A stretch of DNA of 64,000 bases. Origin: Bos javanicus (lineage: Eukaryota > Chordata > Mammalia > Artiodactyla > Bovidae). Below, piece by piece: positions 1 through 11,527 of the stretch (positions are counted from its first letter, which is position 1; the number at the start of each line of letters is the position of its first letter). The position numbers were made by a program, and so were the translations under genes. The stretch lies in the NCBI RefSeq assembly GCF_032452875.1, contig NC_083873.1:73901987-73965986 (forward strand). Direction: 5' to 3'. The notes under the pieces were generated by a model, which was not told where the DNA came from, searched no databases, and worked only from the letters and a program-made list of their open reading frames with translations.

Positions 1-565
1 TCGTCCCCTTCTCCTCCTGCCCCCCATCCCTCCCAGCATCAGAGTCTTTTCCAATGAGTCAACTCTTCGCATGAGGTGGCCAATGTACTGGAGTTTCAGC
101 TTTAGCATCATTCCTTCCAAAGAAATCCCAGGGCTGATCTCCTTCAGAATGGACTGGTTGGATCTCCTTGCAGTCCAAGGGACTCTCAAGAGTCTTCTCC
201 AACACCACAGTTCAAAAGCATCAATTCTTCGGCACTTAGCTTTCTTAACAGCCCATCCATACGTGACCACTGGAAAGACCATAGCCTTGACTAGACGGAC
301 CTTTGTTGGCAAAGTAATGTCTCTGTTTTTGAATATGCTATCTAGGTTAATCATAACTTTCCTTCCAAGGAGTAAGTGTCTTTTAATTTCATGGCTGCAG
401 TCACCATCTGCAGTGATTTTGGAGCCCCCCAAAATAAAGTCTGCCACTGTTTCTACTGTTTCCCCATCTATTTCCCATGAAGTGATGGGACCAGATGCCA
501 TGATCTTAGTTTTCTGAATATTGAGCTTTAAGCCAAAATTTTCACTCTCCTCTTTCACTTTCATC
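1..565 (-). mobile_element. BovB LINE, 3' part, cut by window edge
   Basis: This is the reverse complement of the BovB (RTE) 3' region. It runs from the 3' end of the coding region (window edge) to the stretch just downstream of the YADD motif. The element lies on the minus strand, so its 3' tail is outside the window and its 5' part is missing at 565, where a SINE abuts. Antisense frames over it are not genes. It keeps the TGAGTCA heptamer seen in most copies here. The sequence is close to the consensus I remember, so it is a fairly young copy. Confidence 0.9.
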
Positions 566-755
566 GGTAGTGTCCAAATCTTTAAGACCCCATGAACTGT
601 AGCCTGCCAGGCTCCTTCATCCATGGGATTCTCCAAGCAAGAATACTGAAGTGGGTTGCCATGCCCTCCTCCAGGGGATCTTTCCAACCTAGGGATTGAA
701 CTGGGCCTACTGCATTGCAGGTGGATTCTTTACCGCTAAGCCACCAGGGAAGCCC
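566..755 (-). mobile_element. Bov-tA SINE
   Basis: This is a tRNA-derived ruminant SINE in reverse orientation. The BovA half comes first (CCAGGCAAG-like core, here ccaagcaagaatactg), followed by the tRNA-like head that ends in the reverse complement of the GGGCTTCCCTGGTGGC start. It abuts the truncated 5' side of the preceding BovB. No target-site duplication is obvious. Confidence 0.88.
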
Positions 756-1689
756 ATCAACTAAAGTAAATAATACTTACCTCCAGAAAAGGGCAAACCT
801 ACCTTCCACAAGACCATTAGTGTGTGTGTGAGAGTGGTGATTGAGTGTTCTGTAATTGAACTGTGCATTGGCTTGGCTACAAATTTAGTTAGACTTAGCT
901 CACAATTATCATCAGATATTTTGAGAGTACAGTGTAGACTTTCGTTTGTCAAGGCTTTGACTCTAAGATTTATAGAGATGTTAGCTATCCCTTTGTATTT
1001 TTCTAAACTACCTCTAGTTTTCCCAATCATGAGTGGTCTCACTTTGCTCCCAACTGCCAGCCTTTTTTCTCTGGGGATGTTTTCTTTTGATCATTTGGTT
1101 CAATTTCTTCTGCCCTTTCCCTAGCTTTTGGACACTGGAACTATCCCTCTACCTGGTATGCAGACTTGGAATGCTATTGCAATGCAGTCATTGAAAATCT
1201 AAAATGACTAAGGGGATTTTTATTATCTTCCTTGACCCATGCACAACATTCAAAGGGCCAATATTTCACATTCAGAGAATGCCAAGATCCAGGGGATCAT
1301 TAGTGAACATCTGAAAGACTTCCTGCCACAAGTTAATTTACTTTTCTTAGTATGGTAAAAAAACAAAGCAAAGCAAAACAAATGAACAAAAAGTGCCACC
1401 ACCAAAACCAAAAAAAACTCTGTAAAGATTTTATACTTACCTGACTGAGAGTGCTGGTTTCTTATAAATTTAATTTCTACATTCTAACTTGTAGTGAGAA
1501 CCTTAATCTTATTATAAGCCATGTGCATTTTGTAGAAACTTTTCTTACTTTAAAATATAAAACATTTCTTATATCTGTGTAAAATCATATATAATAATTT
1601 ACATGTGTATATAGTTTTTTTCACCATTGGTGTCTTGTAGACATGAGCTTATTAGAGGGGACCAGGGTCAGAGTTGAGTATAAGTTGCT
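756..1689. other. Unassigned AT-rich sequence
   Basis: I recognise no gene or repeat family here. An A-rich stretch lies at about 1357-1420. The two frames over 761-1124 overlap each other on opposite strands and show no coding signature. Confidence 0.5.
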
Positions 1690-2250
1690 TTTGGAGGAGG
1701 GGGCGGGGCCATGGGCAGCACTGCCAGCCTGAGGCCAATAAGATTGCAGGGTTGGGGTAGTTGGAAGGAGAGTTGAGTCAATAGAGCATTGGGTCAGCAC
1801 TCACTCTGTGAGTTTCTTCAGAACATTGGGGCACTTTGGAGGAAGGTGAAGGGTATAGGTGCCTGGATCCAGTTGCAGCTGGGATAGGGGACAGGATGAT
1901 GAAGAAGCTCCGACCCCAGGGATCTGCAGTCACTGAGAGATTAGCTTGGAGAGAGGGTTTAGGGACGGGCTCTTGGATGAAGCGGGCAGGGGTCAAGTGT
2001 GATGGCCTCAGTAGCTGTTGTGAGAGTACACACCACAGAGGGAACAATGGGGTTGACGGAAGGCTGGGCCTGAGGATGGGAGACTCCGTCCTTTGGGAAG
2101 CCCTCTCAGCCCTGCTGTAGGGAGGGCAGCAGGCCCAGTGGGATGACTCTTTGGCCATCATCTCCTTACAGCATTGGTGGCTCACAATGATGCAGAAGGC
2201 TGCCTCTACCCATAGCTTGTCCCTCTGATACAGGAAGTTCTCCACTCAAC
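1690..2250. other. GC-rich block with open frames on both strands
   Basis: This block stands out from its AT-rich surroundings. It opens with a GC-box (ggggcgggg near 1700-1708) and carries a 155-codon open frame on the minus strand (1778-2245) and a 94-codon one on the plus strand (1836-2120). I do not recognise either protein. Polyadenylation-like hexamers (aataaa) occur further right, near 2420-2445. It could be a decayed retrocopy, a noncoding-RNA exon or promoter, or simply GC-rich sequence in which stops are rare. No domain, splice signal or poly(A) tail settles this. Confidence 0.35.
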
Positions 2251-2920
2251 TACCTAAACTTTGATCAGGGCCCAAGGAAAACCCCACATGTGGGGTCCAT
2301 ATTCTCTTTCATGTCATTTGCAAACACTATAGTAACAGTACAATGTATATATACTATATATACAGTAGAGGTGTTTTGCTAGTAAAAAATCTTTAAACTG
2401 CTGGATCTTATATTTGTTTTGTAATAAACACTACAAGTAAATAAAGCACTCTTTCTGGCGTATTCAAACCAAACACAAGACAGCATTTTTCTACCTAATT
2501 TTTAAGACTTAGCTCAATTCTTCTTCTTTAAGATGCTTCTCTCCTCAGGGAATTATTTCTCTTTTCTGTGTTTTAATGAACTATGTGTATTTGTATTCAT
2601 TTATCATGGTTTCTACTATATCACACAGATTTATTTGACCATCAGTTCCACTAAGACTCCAGTAGAACACACAAGTCATAATAAATGCCTAGCCATATTT
2701 ATTCAATTAATTAATTCAGAGTATTAAAACATAATTTCTTGGTATCCTCTTAATATCTGGCTTCATTAACAAATAAGATATCTTACTTTTGAGTCACAAG
2801 TCACTTTTTTAAATGCCTAATGAGAGTTTCAAGTAGAATAAAATGGTATGAATTCTGTAATTAATATTTCTGCCTTTTCTCACATAAAAGATAATAGGTT
2901 TTGGTAAACTGACTTTGGCT
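2251..2920. other. AT-rich sequence, possible L2 trace
   Basis: This stretch is mostly unassigned. Around 2490-2720 there is a faint resemblance to an L2 3' end on the plus strand (a cttctctcctcaggg-like phrase followed by AT-rich tail sequence), too weak to name firmly. A short TA-rich palindromic run lies near 2345-2370. Confidence 0.3.
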
Positions 2921-2930
2921 AGAGGTCACT

Positions 2931-3160
2931 ATGGGCTTCCCATATGGCGCTAGTGGTAAAGAACCTCCTGCCAATGCAGGAGAGGTAAGAGACACAGGTT
3001 TCATCCCTGCATTGGGAAGATCTCTTGGAGGAGGGCACAGCAGCCCACTCCATTATTCTTGCCTGGAGAATCCAATGGACAGAAAAGCCTTGAAGGCTAC
3101 AATCCATAGGGTGGCAAAGAGTTGTACAAGACTGAAGAAACTGCACATATGCATGCACGC
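2931..3160 (+). mobile_element. Bov-tA SINE with perfect 10-bp TSD
   Basis: This is a full Bov-tA: a tRNA-like head (gggcttcccatatggcgcta), the BovA core (ttcttgcctggagaatcc) and a short tail ending tgcatgcacgc. It is bracketed by identical agaggtcact at 2921-2930 and 3161-3170, which proves a retrotransposition event and fixes its ends. Open frames on both strands over it are SINE artefacts. Confidence 0.93.
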
Positions 3161-3170
3161 AGAGGTCACT

Positions 3171-3816
3171 GTAATATAGAGGCTACTAATAAATAAAAGC
3201 TCTATTTGAAATCAACTCAAATAATTTACTGAAATCTACAGATTGACAATAATTTCAATAAGCAAAAATAACAGAATAGAGCTTTCTAAGAAACAGATGC
3301 AAGGATTACCCTCTGTAAGTAAGTTAAGCCTTCTTTGCTGAATTGATTTGGTTGATGTCCCAGTAAATCTGCCAACACCAACAGCCACTTCTCTCGGATA
3401 TTTACTTATACTTCCTAGGAATTTGGTTATGCTGAGAAACTTTGGAACCAATTCTTCACAAAGAGATGCCAGTGCATTGGCAGTGTGAACTATGACAGGG
3501 CTTTATGGAAACATTATTTATGGCATTTGATAATGTCTTTTTTTAAAATTCCTGGATACTCCCCAAGTATTCCTCTGTGACCTGACAGTATTTCCAATCA
3601 TCTCGGGAGCTAATTCCTTTTCACTTTCAAGTGTTAGTAAAGAAAGAAGTTTTTCTTTTTCTTATTTTGTATTACTTTTCAGTCCTTGAACATAGAACTA
3701 TCATGGAAGCAGCAGTGATATGGAAAATATTATACACTTTAAAATTATTGGTTTTTAATTTTTATATCAGATAATTTATACCAGATAATTCTTAAATAAA
3801 TGTCTGTATTTATACT
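3171..3816. other. Unassigned AT-rich sequence
   Basis: I see no repeat family or gene in this interval. The short minus-strand frame at 3236-3451 has no recognisable domain. Confidence 0.5.
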
Positions 3817-3824
3817 AAGAATAC

Positions 3825-4145
3825 CTGCCTTATGATCCAGCAATCCCACTGCTGGGCATACACACTGAGGAAACCAGAAGGGAAAGAGACACGTGTACCC
3901 CAATGTTCATCGCAGCACTGTTTATAATAGCCAGAACATGGAAGCAACCTAGATGCCCATCAGCAGATGAATGGATAAGAAAGCTGTGGTACATATACAC
4001 AATGGAGTATTACTCAGCCATTAAAAAGAATACATTTGAATCAGTTCTAATGAGATGGATGAAACTGGAACCTATTATACAGAGTGAAGTAAGCCAGAAA
4101 GAAAAACACCAATACAGTATACTAACGCATATATATGGAATTTAG
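3825..4145 (+). pseudogene. L1 ORF2 C-terminal fragment
   Basis: The ORF2 frame is open for about 106 codons to its natural stop. Visible motifs include IARTWKQPRCPSADEWIRK, WYIYTMEYYSAIKK and MRWMKLEPIIQSEVSQ, which belong to the extreme C-terminal segment of L1 ORF2p. The endonuclease and reverse transcriptase domains are missing through 5' truncation, so the fragment has no expected function. The first methionine (3903) is internal to the original protein. Confidence 0.9.
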
Positions 4146-4490
4146 AAAGATGGTAACAATAACCCTATGTACAAGACAGCAAAAGAGACACTGATGTATA
4201 GATCAGTCTTATGGACTCTGTGGGAGAGGGAGAGAGTGGGGAGGTTTGGGAGAATAGCATTGAAACATGTATAATATCATGTATGAAACGAGTCGCCAGT
4301 CCAGGTTCGATGCACGATACTGGATGCTTGGGGCTGGTGCACTGGGACGACCCAGAGGGAGGGTATGGGGAGGGAGGAGGGAGGAGGGTTCAGGATGGGG
4401 AACACATGTATACCTGTAGCGGATTCATTTCGATATTTGGCAAAACTAATACAGTATTGTAAAGTTTAAAAATAAAATAAAATTTAAAAA
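3827..4490 (+). mobile_element. 5'-truncated L1 (bovine type) with 10-bp TSD
   Basis: This copy holds the last part of L1 ORF2 and the full 3' untranslated region of the bovine-type L1, ending in an A-rich tail. Identical aagaatacct flanks it at 3817-3826 and 4491-4500. The truncation point lies in the C-terminal segment of ORF2 just before the LPYDPAIPLLG-like motif. The close match to the copy at 21.2-22.3 kb and the exact duplication suggest a fairly recent insertion. It cannot move by itself because the endonuclease and reverse transcriptase domains are absent. Confidence 0.93.
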
Positions 4491-4500
4491 AAGAATACCT

Positions 4501-4966
4501 TGATATTTTCCTTTCTTCTTCTTCTTTTTTTTTTTTTTGAGTGGCTTGAAAGCACAAATTGATCATAGTTCTGTGGGCAGAAAGATTGAGGTGCCATCAA
4601 AATAGGTTTCTAGTGAGACCTCATGATGGCTTGTGGATTGCCACCCTCTTGTCCTCAGATGGCCTTTCTTTTGTGCACCCATGGTAAGAGAGATCTCAGA
4701 CATCTTTTGCTCTGCTACTGGATTACATTCTGTTCTATCAGGTTCCAGTTCTTCTGGATTAGGGCCCCATCTATTTTTATGACTATGTGTAAATAGTCTT
4801 ATAGATTAGGATTCAGATTGAAGGAGAATACTCTGCCTTCAAAATACAGAAGACAGGGAGGACATTTTAACACTGGTTAGGTTCTCTCCTGGGCAAAGTA
4901 TGTTTACTCTCTTGAGATCCCTTTCTTAAAATATTTGCATAAAGAAATCAGGGGCCTGGAACTTCT
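4501..4966. other. T-rich run plus probable old LTR-like repeat
   Basis: A T-rich tract at about 4517-4540 is followed (4541-4790) by sequence resembling the old mammalian family with a 'gtggcttaaaacaac...acagttctgtggg' beginning and a 'tggattagggccccatcta' phrase. I take it as an ERVL-type LTR remnant (MLT2-like) but cannot exclude another family. No viral gene is present. The rest is unassigned. Confidence 0.4.
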
Positions 4967-5145
4967 CTGATGCTCCAGTGGTTCTGACTTCATCTTCTAA
5001 TTCAGGGGGTGTGGATTTGATCCCTGGTTGGGGAGATAAGATCCCACATGTCTTGGAGCCAAAAAACTAAAACACAAAACAGAAACAATGTTGTAACTCA
5101 TTCAATAAAGACTTCAAACATGGTCCACATTAAAAAAAATTCAAA
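4967..5145 (+). mobile_element. CHR-type tRNA-derived SINE
   Basis: The tRNA-like head (acttctctgatgctccagtgg, then a degraded B-box gtggatttgatccctgg) is followed by the CHR body 'agatcccacatgtcttggag' and the diagnostic 3' stretch about acaatgttgtaactcattcaataaagact, ending in an A-run. The CHR family is specific to cetartiodactyls and is older than Bov-tA, in keeping with the visible decay. Confidence 0.8.
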
Positions 5146-5255
5146 ATTAGTTTTCCCTAGATTGGTTCTTGATAATCATAGATGGACAAACCTTAGTCAA
5201 TTTCTTATTTAAAATTAAAAAATCCTATCTAGTAAGTATTTATCAAGCACTTATT

Positions 5256-5501
5256 GGGGCTTCTCTGATGCTCAAGTGGCAAAGAATCTTCCTTCAGTGC
5301 AGGAGACACAGATTCGATCCCTGGATCCAGAAGATCCCCTGGAGGAGGAAATGGCAACTCACTCCAGTATTCTTGCCTGAGAGATCCCATGGACAGAGGA
5401 GCCTGCTGGGCTACAGCCCATAGCGTCATGAAGAGTTGGACATGAATGGGCATGTGTGCACACGCGTGCGTGCGCACACACACACACACACACACTCAAG
5501 G
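5256..5501 (+). mobile_element. Bov-tA SINE with CA-repeat tail
   Basis: The tRNA-like head with a well-kept B-box (gattcgatccctgg) is followed by the BovA unit and a tail grown into a (CA)n microsatellite at about 5474-5496. Imperfect target duplications flank it: aagcacttatt at 5245-5255 and aagcgctgatt at 5502-5512 (9 of 11 identical). Confidence 0.88.
5474..5496. repeat. (CA)n microsatellite
   Basis: About eleven CA units form the end of the Bov-tA tail, preceded by a CpG-containing cgcgtgcgtgcgc stretch. It is a likely length-polymorphic site. Confidence 0.9.
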
Positions 5502-5735
5502 AAGCGCTGATTGAGGCAAGTCCTATGTTAAGCACTGAGAATATTCCTAGGATACAATGTATGTAATCCCTGTCTTCATTGAGCTCACATTGTCAAACAG
5601 GTAACAAACATTAACTAAAGGATATTTATCCAATTAAATTTAAGAAAACTACTATGAAGTAGAACAAAGAGAACTATTCTAGATGTTCCAGAAATATTTA
5701 AGGAAGTTCCATTTAAGACCATTTTGGTATTATAC

Positions 5736-6185
5736 TAGATTACTATTGCCATAAACTCAGTAGTTTGAGATAGCACAAATTTATCATCTTACAGTTCTGG
5801 AGACCAGAAGTCCAATATGGATCTCACTGGGCTAAAGTCAAGATTTTCAGGGTTGCACTCCTTCTGGGGGCAATTTGTTTCCTTTTTCAGTCTCTAGAAA
5901 TCACCCACATTCCTTTGTTTGTGGTCTCCTTCCTCTATATTCAAAGGCAGAAACTATGGTTGTTACACTGTTCTCATATTGCCATCACTGTGGTTTCCTC
6001 TCTTCTGCCTCCCTTCAGTACTTTTAAGATGTTCCGAAATTCCATTGAACATATCTAAATAATCTGGGATCATCTATCTATATCAAGATCAGCTTATTAT
6101 CAAACTTACATCCATCTGCAACTTTAGTTCTCATTGGCCATGTAATCTAATGGTCACAGGTTTAAGGGTTAGGATTTAGGCATCT
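5736..6185. mobile_element. Old LTR-like repeat (probably ERVL/MLT2 type)
   Basis: The order of phrases is characteristic of this abundant mammalian family: 'ccataaactcagtagtttgag', 'acaaatttatcatcttacagttctgga', 'aagtccaatatgg', 'tctcactgggctaaagtcaag', and near the end 'catctgcaacttt', 'ggtcacaggttt' and 'ggatttaggcatcttt'. I assign it to a solo LTR of ERVL type with moderate confidence. No internal viral genes are present. A BovB inserted directly at its right edge. Confidence 0.5.
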
Positions 6186-7436
6186 TTCAGTTCAGTTCAG
6201 TTTAGTTTAGTCACTCAGTCATGTCTGACTCTTTGCAACCCAATGGACTGCAGCATGCCAGGCCTTCCTGTCCATCACCAACTCCCAGAGTCCACCCAAC
6301 TTATGTCTGTTGAGTCTGTGATGCCATCCAACCATCTCATCCTCTGTCGTCCCCTTCTCTGCCTGCCCTCAATCTTTCCCAGCATCAGGGTCCTTTCAAA
6401 TGAGTCAGTTCTTCACATCAGGTGGCCAAAGTATTGGAGTTTCAGCTTCAACATTAGTCCTTCCAATGAATATTCAGAATTGATTTCATTTAGGATGGAC
6501 TGGTTGGATCTCCTTGCATCCAAGGGACTCTCAAGGGTCTTCTCCAACACCATAGTTCAAAAGCATCAATTCTTCAGCACTCAGCTTTCTTTACAGTTCA
6601 ACTCTCAGATCCATACATAAGTACTGGAAAAAACATTGCCCTGACTGGGTGGATCTTTGTTGGTAAAGTAATGTCTCTGCTTTTTAATATGCTGTCTATG
6701 TTGGTCATAATTTTTCTTCCAAGGAGTAAGTGTCTTTTAATTTCATGGCTGCAATCACCATCTGCAGTGATTTTGGAGCCCCAAAAATAAAAAGTCCATC
6801 ACTGTTTCCATTGTTTCCCCATCTATTTGCCATGAAGTGATGGGATCAGCGGAGAAGGCAATGGCACCCCACTCCAGTACTCTTGCCTGGAAAATCCCAT
6901 GGATGGAGGGGCCTGGTGGGCTGCAGTCCATGGAGTCACTAGGAGTTGGACACGACTGAGCGACTTCACTTTCACTTTTCACTTTCATGCATTGGAGAAG
7001 AAAATGGCAACCCACTGCAGTGTTCTTGCCTGGAGAATCCCAGGGACGGGGGAGCCTGTGGGCTGCCGTCTCTGGGGTCGCACAGAGTCAGACATGACTG
7101 AAGCGACTTAGCAGCAGCAGCAGCAGCAGATGGGACCAGATGCCATGATCTTAGTTTTCTGAATGCTGAGCTTTAAGCCAACTTTTTCACTCTCCTCTTT
7201 CACTTTCATCAACAGGCTCTTTAGCTCTTCTTAACTTTCTGCCATAAGGGTGGTGTCATCTGCATATCTGAGGTTATTGCTATTTCTCCCAGCAATCTTG
7301 ATGCCATCTTGTGCTTCATCCAGCCCAGTGTTTCTCATGATATACCCTGCATATAAGTTAAATAAGCAGGCTGGCAATATACAGCTTTGATGTACTCCCT
7401 TTCCTATTTGGAACCAGTCTGTTGTTCTCTTTGTGT
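6186..7436 (-). mobile_element. BovB LINE, 5'-truncated, split by a SINE
   Basis: The copy starts on the left with the minus-strand image of the BovB tail (cagttcagttcag) and runs through the 3' coding region to the reverse transcriptase. The YADD active-site codons read intact at 7255-7266 (antisense). It stops at about 7436, so the endonuclease is missing. A Bov-A2 SINE occupies 6849-7128 inside it. Confidence 0.92.
6849..7128 (+). mobile_element. Bov-A2 SINE nested in BovB
   Basis: This is a dimeric Bov-A2: a first unit from gagaaggcaatggcacccc, the junction cttcactttcacttttcac, and a second unit from ggagaagaaaatggcaaccc, ending in a (CAG)n tail. Target duplications in BovB sequence flank it: gatgggatca (6839-6848) and gatgggacca (7129-7138), with one mismatch. 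The SINE is therefore younger than its BovB host. Confidence 0.93.
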
Positions 7437-9189
7437 GGCCATTATTCCGTCTACCACAAGTAGCAATTTAAAGGAATAGGACCTGGTTCAGCAAAGGCAG
7501 GTGAGTAAGACCATTTCAGTCAAAGGAAGCAACATGAGAGAAGATTATGGACTGGAATAGAGGTATGACTAGGACCAAACTTGTCTACCCCTCATGCAAC
7601 AGTAAGGGTAAGAGTGAGACATGATCTATTGACCTGTGTATGGTGATGGATATTAACTGGACTTATTGCAGTGATAATTTTGCAGTATATACAAATACCA
7701 AATCATTACATTGCACACTAGGAAATAATATAATGTATGTCATTATACCTCAGTTTAAAAAAATCTAAGATGAATAAGTAAAAACAACAACGTATATATT
7801 ATCTTCTTCAATACTTACCTGTAAAGTTATAAATAAGTATATTTTACTTTCAAGCTTTTTACAGACATAACTTTTCTTAAATAACATGAGAATGAAGCTT
7901 ACATAAAATTTACATGACACCTGTCAAGCATTTAAAGAAAACAGAATATGTAATTCAACTTTCAGATAACTATGAACGGATAGAAAATATTTTTAATTGA
8001 GAATGAAGGATAAATGATTGGAAGGATAGAAAATAAGTCACCTTGAAAGTCTGAATTTCCACAAAATTTCAGAAAAACTCTGATTTAGTCTAGGATATGT
8101 GATACATACTGGCATTGAAACAAATTTAGAATTTAGAAGTTATTAATTCTTGCCAAATATAAATACACATTTCTATGCATCATAATTAAAACTCTTTGTT
8201 TCTCCTTCTTAACCCAGTAAAAACTTCCTATTAATTATATGAAACACAATTTCTGCTAATAAAAATAAAATATAAGCCTTGAAAAGAATGTCACCTGTTC
8301 AATTTATATGACTGCTTCATTTTTAATCAGGGCTTCTACTCAAATGGCTCTTTTTTTCATAGTGACAGAATAAAGGAATTGTTAGAAATTGACCTTGGTA
8401 ATTAAGTTCTAAAGATGAAAATTTTTAGTGGTGACAGGATGACAGAATTGAATGATTAGAAAAAGAAAAGCAAAGTTTCTATGAACTTGCCATATTTGAA
8501 ATTTTTTCATTTATAAGCATGTCCATTTATCACTAAATAAAAATTAATGTTGAGGAAAATAGAATGTTATGTGATTTTTCTTCCTTTTAAAATGGTCATA
8601 GATAATCATATATCCTACAAATAGGGAGTATTTTTACATTCAAAGCTGGGTCAAGGAGGAGAAAAAAGATGGGTGTGTTAATCAAGAGTAGAAAGACACA
8701 AAGTGTTACCAAAAGCAAATAAAAGCGAGAAAAAATCATATTTGCATATATTTTAACTTAATACTATTTATCAAATATCTGGAATTTTTATGATTTAAAA
8801 AATAATAGAAAAATATACTAACAAAGTGTATAATCTGTTAATACTCAAACTATGTACAACACCTTAAAGATAAAGGATAGTCAGTGCTGTCCTTGAGGAT
8901 TAACCATTTTATCAATAAATAAACTGACATTCTAACCAACTTTGTTATCATAGGAACCCCCTGCAAAGAAGGTCTGGATCTCATTCATGGACATCTCAAA
9001 GGAAATGAGACTGGGCAGAACTGGCCCAACAGATTTTTCAGAACCAAAGATACTTGGGGGCTCATTATACAGCTTTGTGACTCTTTCTTATTCTAGCTGC
9101 CTCCAGAAGCACACTTATCTCCTAAAAGTTCAGAGCCACAGACACTCCCTGGAGAAGATGTAATGTTTCGCTAATAATCAGGAGCACCA
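7437..9189. other. AT-rich sequence with an old L1 3' end
   Basis: Mostly unassigned. At about 7640-7775 the plus strand reads like an old mammalian L1 3' untranslated region (gtgatggatattaactgg ... gcagtatatacaaatacc ... cattatacctcag). From 7780 to 9189 I recognise nothing, apart from low GC content and many short A/T runs. Confidence 0.45.
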
Positions 9190-9398
9190 TCACTGATAGC
9201 TCAGTTGGTAAAGAATCCGCCTGCAATGCAGGAGACCAGGGTTCAATACCTGGGTCAGGAAGATCCTCTGGAGAAGGAAATGGCAACCCACTGCAGAATC
9301 CCTGCCTGCAAAATCCCATGGACAGGGGATTCTTTCAGGCTACAGTCCATGGGCTCACGAGAGTCAGACAAGACTTAGCAACTAAATCAATAACAAAA
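9190..9398 (+). mobile_element. Bov-tA SINE
   Basis: The tRNA-like head (gatagctcagttggtaaag, agggttcaatacctggg) and the BovA unit (aaatggcaacccactgcag) are both present. The 3' end reads gacttagcaactaaatcaa. The copy has diverged, and no convincing duplication is visible. Confidence 0.88.
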
Positions 9399-10149
9399 TG
9401 AATAGTCATTATTTGTAAATATGGCCAATTCTAAATTTTATTATCACCTTCTATGGATCAACCAGTTTCCCCTTTCTTTCCCCGGAGAGCCATTTCAGTC
9501 TCTGCACTTCCCACTCTCACTTAAGAATTCCTTTCACGCTAGACTGAGAAGTCTTAGGATGGGCCAAGCCTGTTGCAGATTTGGGTGGCTATGTAAGTGC
9601 CCTACAGGGCAATGTGTGTGATTCCATATGTGGTAGAAATAAAACAAAACAAAATTATTAAATAAAAGGTTAACCACAAGATCTCTAAAAGAGATTTCTC
9701 TGAATCCCCTTGGACTTGCTTGGTTGTGTAAAGAAACCCTCTGGGTATGACCTGGAAGTGCAATGGCAGATCAAAACCCAGAACTTCTCTGGAAAAAATG
9801 TAAAGGGCTTTGGAGACTGAGATCAGGGATTCTAAGGAAATTAATGAAGGAATTCTGACAGAGATAGAGGGGCTATTTGAACAAGGTAAATGACTGAAGC
9901 CCACACTGAAAAAAACCACAGTGACAATTTCCCTTAAGGGAAGAATACTCAAGACACTTTAAAAGAACACAGTTTAAAATGCTAACACAAGCCTTTTACC
10001 CAATCCCAGTGCCCATACATGATCTAGAAGTGGAGAAATAGTAAGATTGAGTAGTACATAGAAATTCATTGCAGCTCTTCTCATCTTTCTCAATTTTAGC
10101 TCTTGCTCATGTGTCATCTTTCAGTAGAATGGCTAAAATTCAATAAATG
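9399..10149. other. Unassigned sequence
   Basis: I recognise no repeat or gene. The minus-strand frame at 9602-9952 (116 codons) has no domain I know and no supporting signals. Confidence 0.45.
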
Positions 10150-10850
10150 GATAAAACCAATTACTACTGAAGAACTCTCATTTATTATTGATGGTAATTC
10201 ACAACATTCACTTTGGAAGACAACTTGGCAGTTTTTAAAAATGCTAACCTGAGCTCCACTATACAATCCAACCACTGCACTTCTAGGCATTTACCCAACT
10301 TATATGACACAATTTCCACACAAAAAACCTGGCTTTCAGGTAATTATAACATCTTTATTCATAATCACTCAAAACAAAGCAACCAAGATGTCACTCAGGT
10401 GAACATGCAAACAAACCATAATACAACTTTCCAATGGAATACTCTCAATTAAAAAACAAAACAAAACAATGGACTACCAAGCTGTGCAAAGACATGGATG
10501 AATTTTAAATCCATATTGTAAAGTGAAAGGAGTCAATGTGAAAATTCTACAGACTGCTTGATTCCATTTGTATGACATCCTGGAAAAGGAAAAACTGCAG
10601 AGATAAGTTTATTGCTGTGGGGGAGGGATAGTTAGGGAATTTGAGATGGATATGTACACACTGATATATTTAAAATAGATAACCAACAAGAACATATTGT
10701 GTAGCACATTGAACTCTGCTCAATGTCATGTGGTAGCCTGAATAGGAAGGGTATCTGGGGGAGAAAGGCTACATGTATACATATGGCTGAGTCCCTTGAC
10801 TGTTCACTTAAAACTGTCACAACACTGTTAACTGGCTATACCCCATAGAG
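10150..10850 (+). mobile_element. Decayed L1 3' end (ORF2 end plus 3' UTR)
   Basis: Fragments of the L1 ORF2 C-terminal region (ttggaagacaacttggcag, cttctaggcatttaccca, acatggatgaattttaaat) lead into a 3' untranslated segment of artiodactyl type (atatttaaaatagataacc aacaagaacatattgtgtag, cttaaaactgtcacaacac). Many indels make the frame unreadable. It is an old copy, possibly two overlapping L1 pieces. Confidence 0.7.
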
Positions 10851-11086
10851 TCCCTGCCCAGGTGGCACTAGTGGTAAAGAAAATCCCTGTAAATGCAAGA
10901 GACGTAGGAGATGGGTGTTCAATCCTTGGGTTGAGAAGATCCCCTGGAAAAGGGCATGGCAACCCATTCCAGTATTATTACCTGGAGAATTCCATGGACA
11001 GAGGAGCCTGCTGGTCTATAGTACATAGGGTTACACAGAGTCAGACAGGACTAAAGTGGCTTAGCACACACCCATGCATACTCACA
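10851..11086 (+). mobile_element. Bov-tA SINE
   Basis: The head gtccctgcccaggtggcac, the BovA unit with 'gggcatggcaacccattcc', and a 3' end in the cacacacccatgcatac style typical of the long-tailed Bov-tA subfamily are all visible. It inserted at the end of the old L1. Confidence 0.88.
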
Positions 11087-11116
11087 TAACTTAGTTCAGA
11101 GTAAACCCTACTATGG

Positions 11117-11254
11117 TGTTGTTGTTGGTGGTGGTTTAGTCACTAAGTCGTGTCCAACACTTGCAACCCCATGGACTGCAGCCCACCAGGCTCCTCAGTC
11201 CACAGGATTTCCCAGGCAAGAATACTGGAGTGGTTGCTATTTTCTTCTCCAAAA
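11117..11254 (-). mobile_element. BovA-type fragment with (GTT)n tail
   Basis: A minus-strand fragment begins with a short (GTT)n tail and then reads ttagtcactaagtcgtgtcc and ccaggcaagaatactggag. It ends at about 11254, before any tRNA-like head. It is a truncated BovA/BovB-derived piece. Confidence 0.75.
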
Positions 11255-11330
11255 TCTTATGGTACATTAAAAAAAAAAGAAGATGGCATGAGTCTTATGA
11301 TGGGGTACTGTCCATGGCAAAAGAATATAA

Positions 11331-11527
11331 GTGAAAGTTGCCAAGTTATGTCCAACTCTGTGACCTCATGGACTATAGCCTGGCAGGCTCCCTTGTCTAT
11401 GGAATTCTCAGGTCAGAATACTGGAGTGGTTAGCCATTCCCTTTTCCAGGGGATCTTCCTAACCCAGAAACTGAACCAGGGTCTCCTGCATTGCAGGCAG
11501 ATTGTTTACCAGCTGAGCTACCAAGGA
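11331..11527 (-). mobile_element. Bov-tA SINE
   Basis: This minus-strand copy has the BovA unit (gtccaactctgtgacctc to tccaggggatcttcc) and the tRNA-like head in reverse (agggtctcctgcattgcagg, accagctgagctaccaagg). The last few bases of the head have decayed. Confidence 0.87.
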
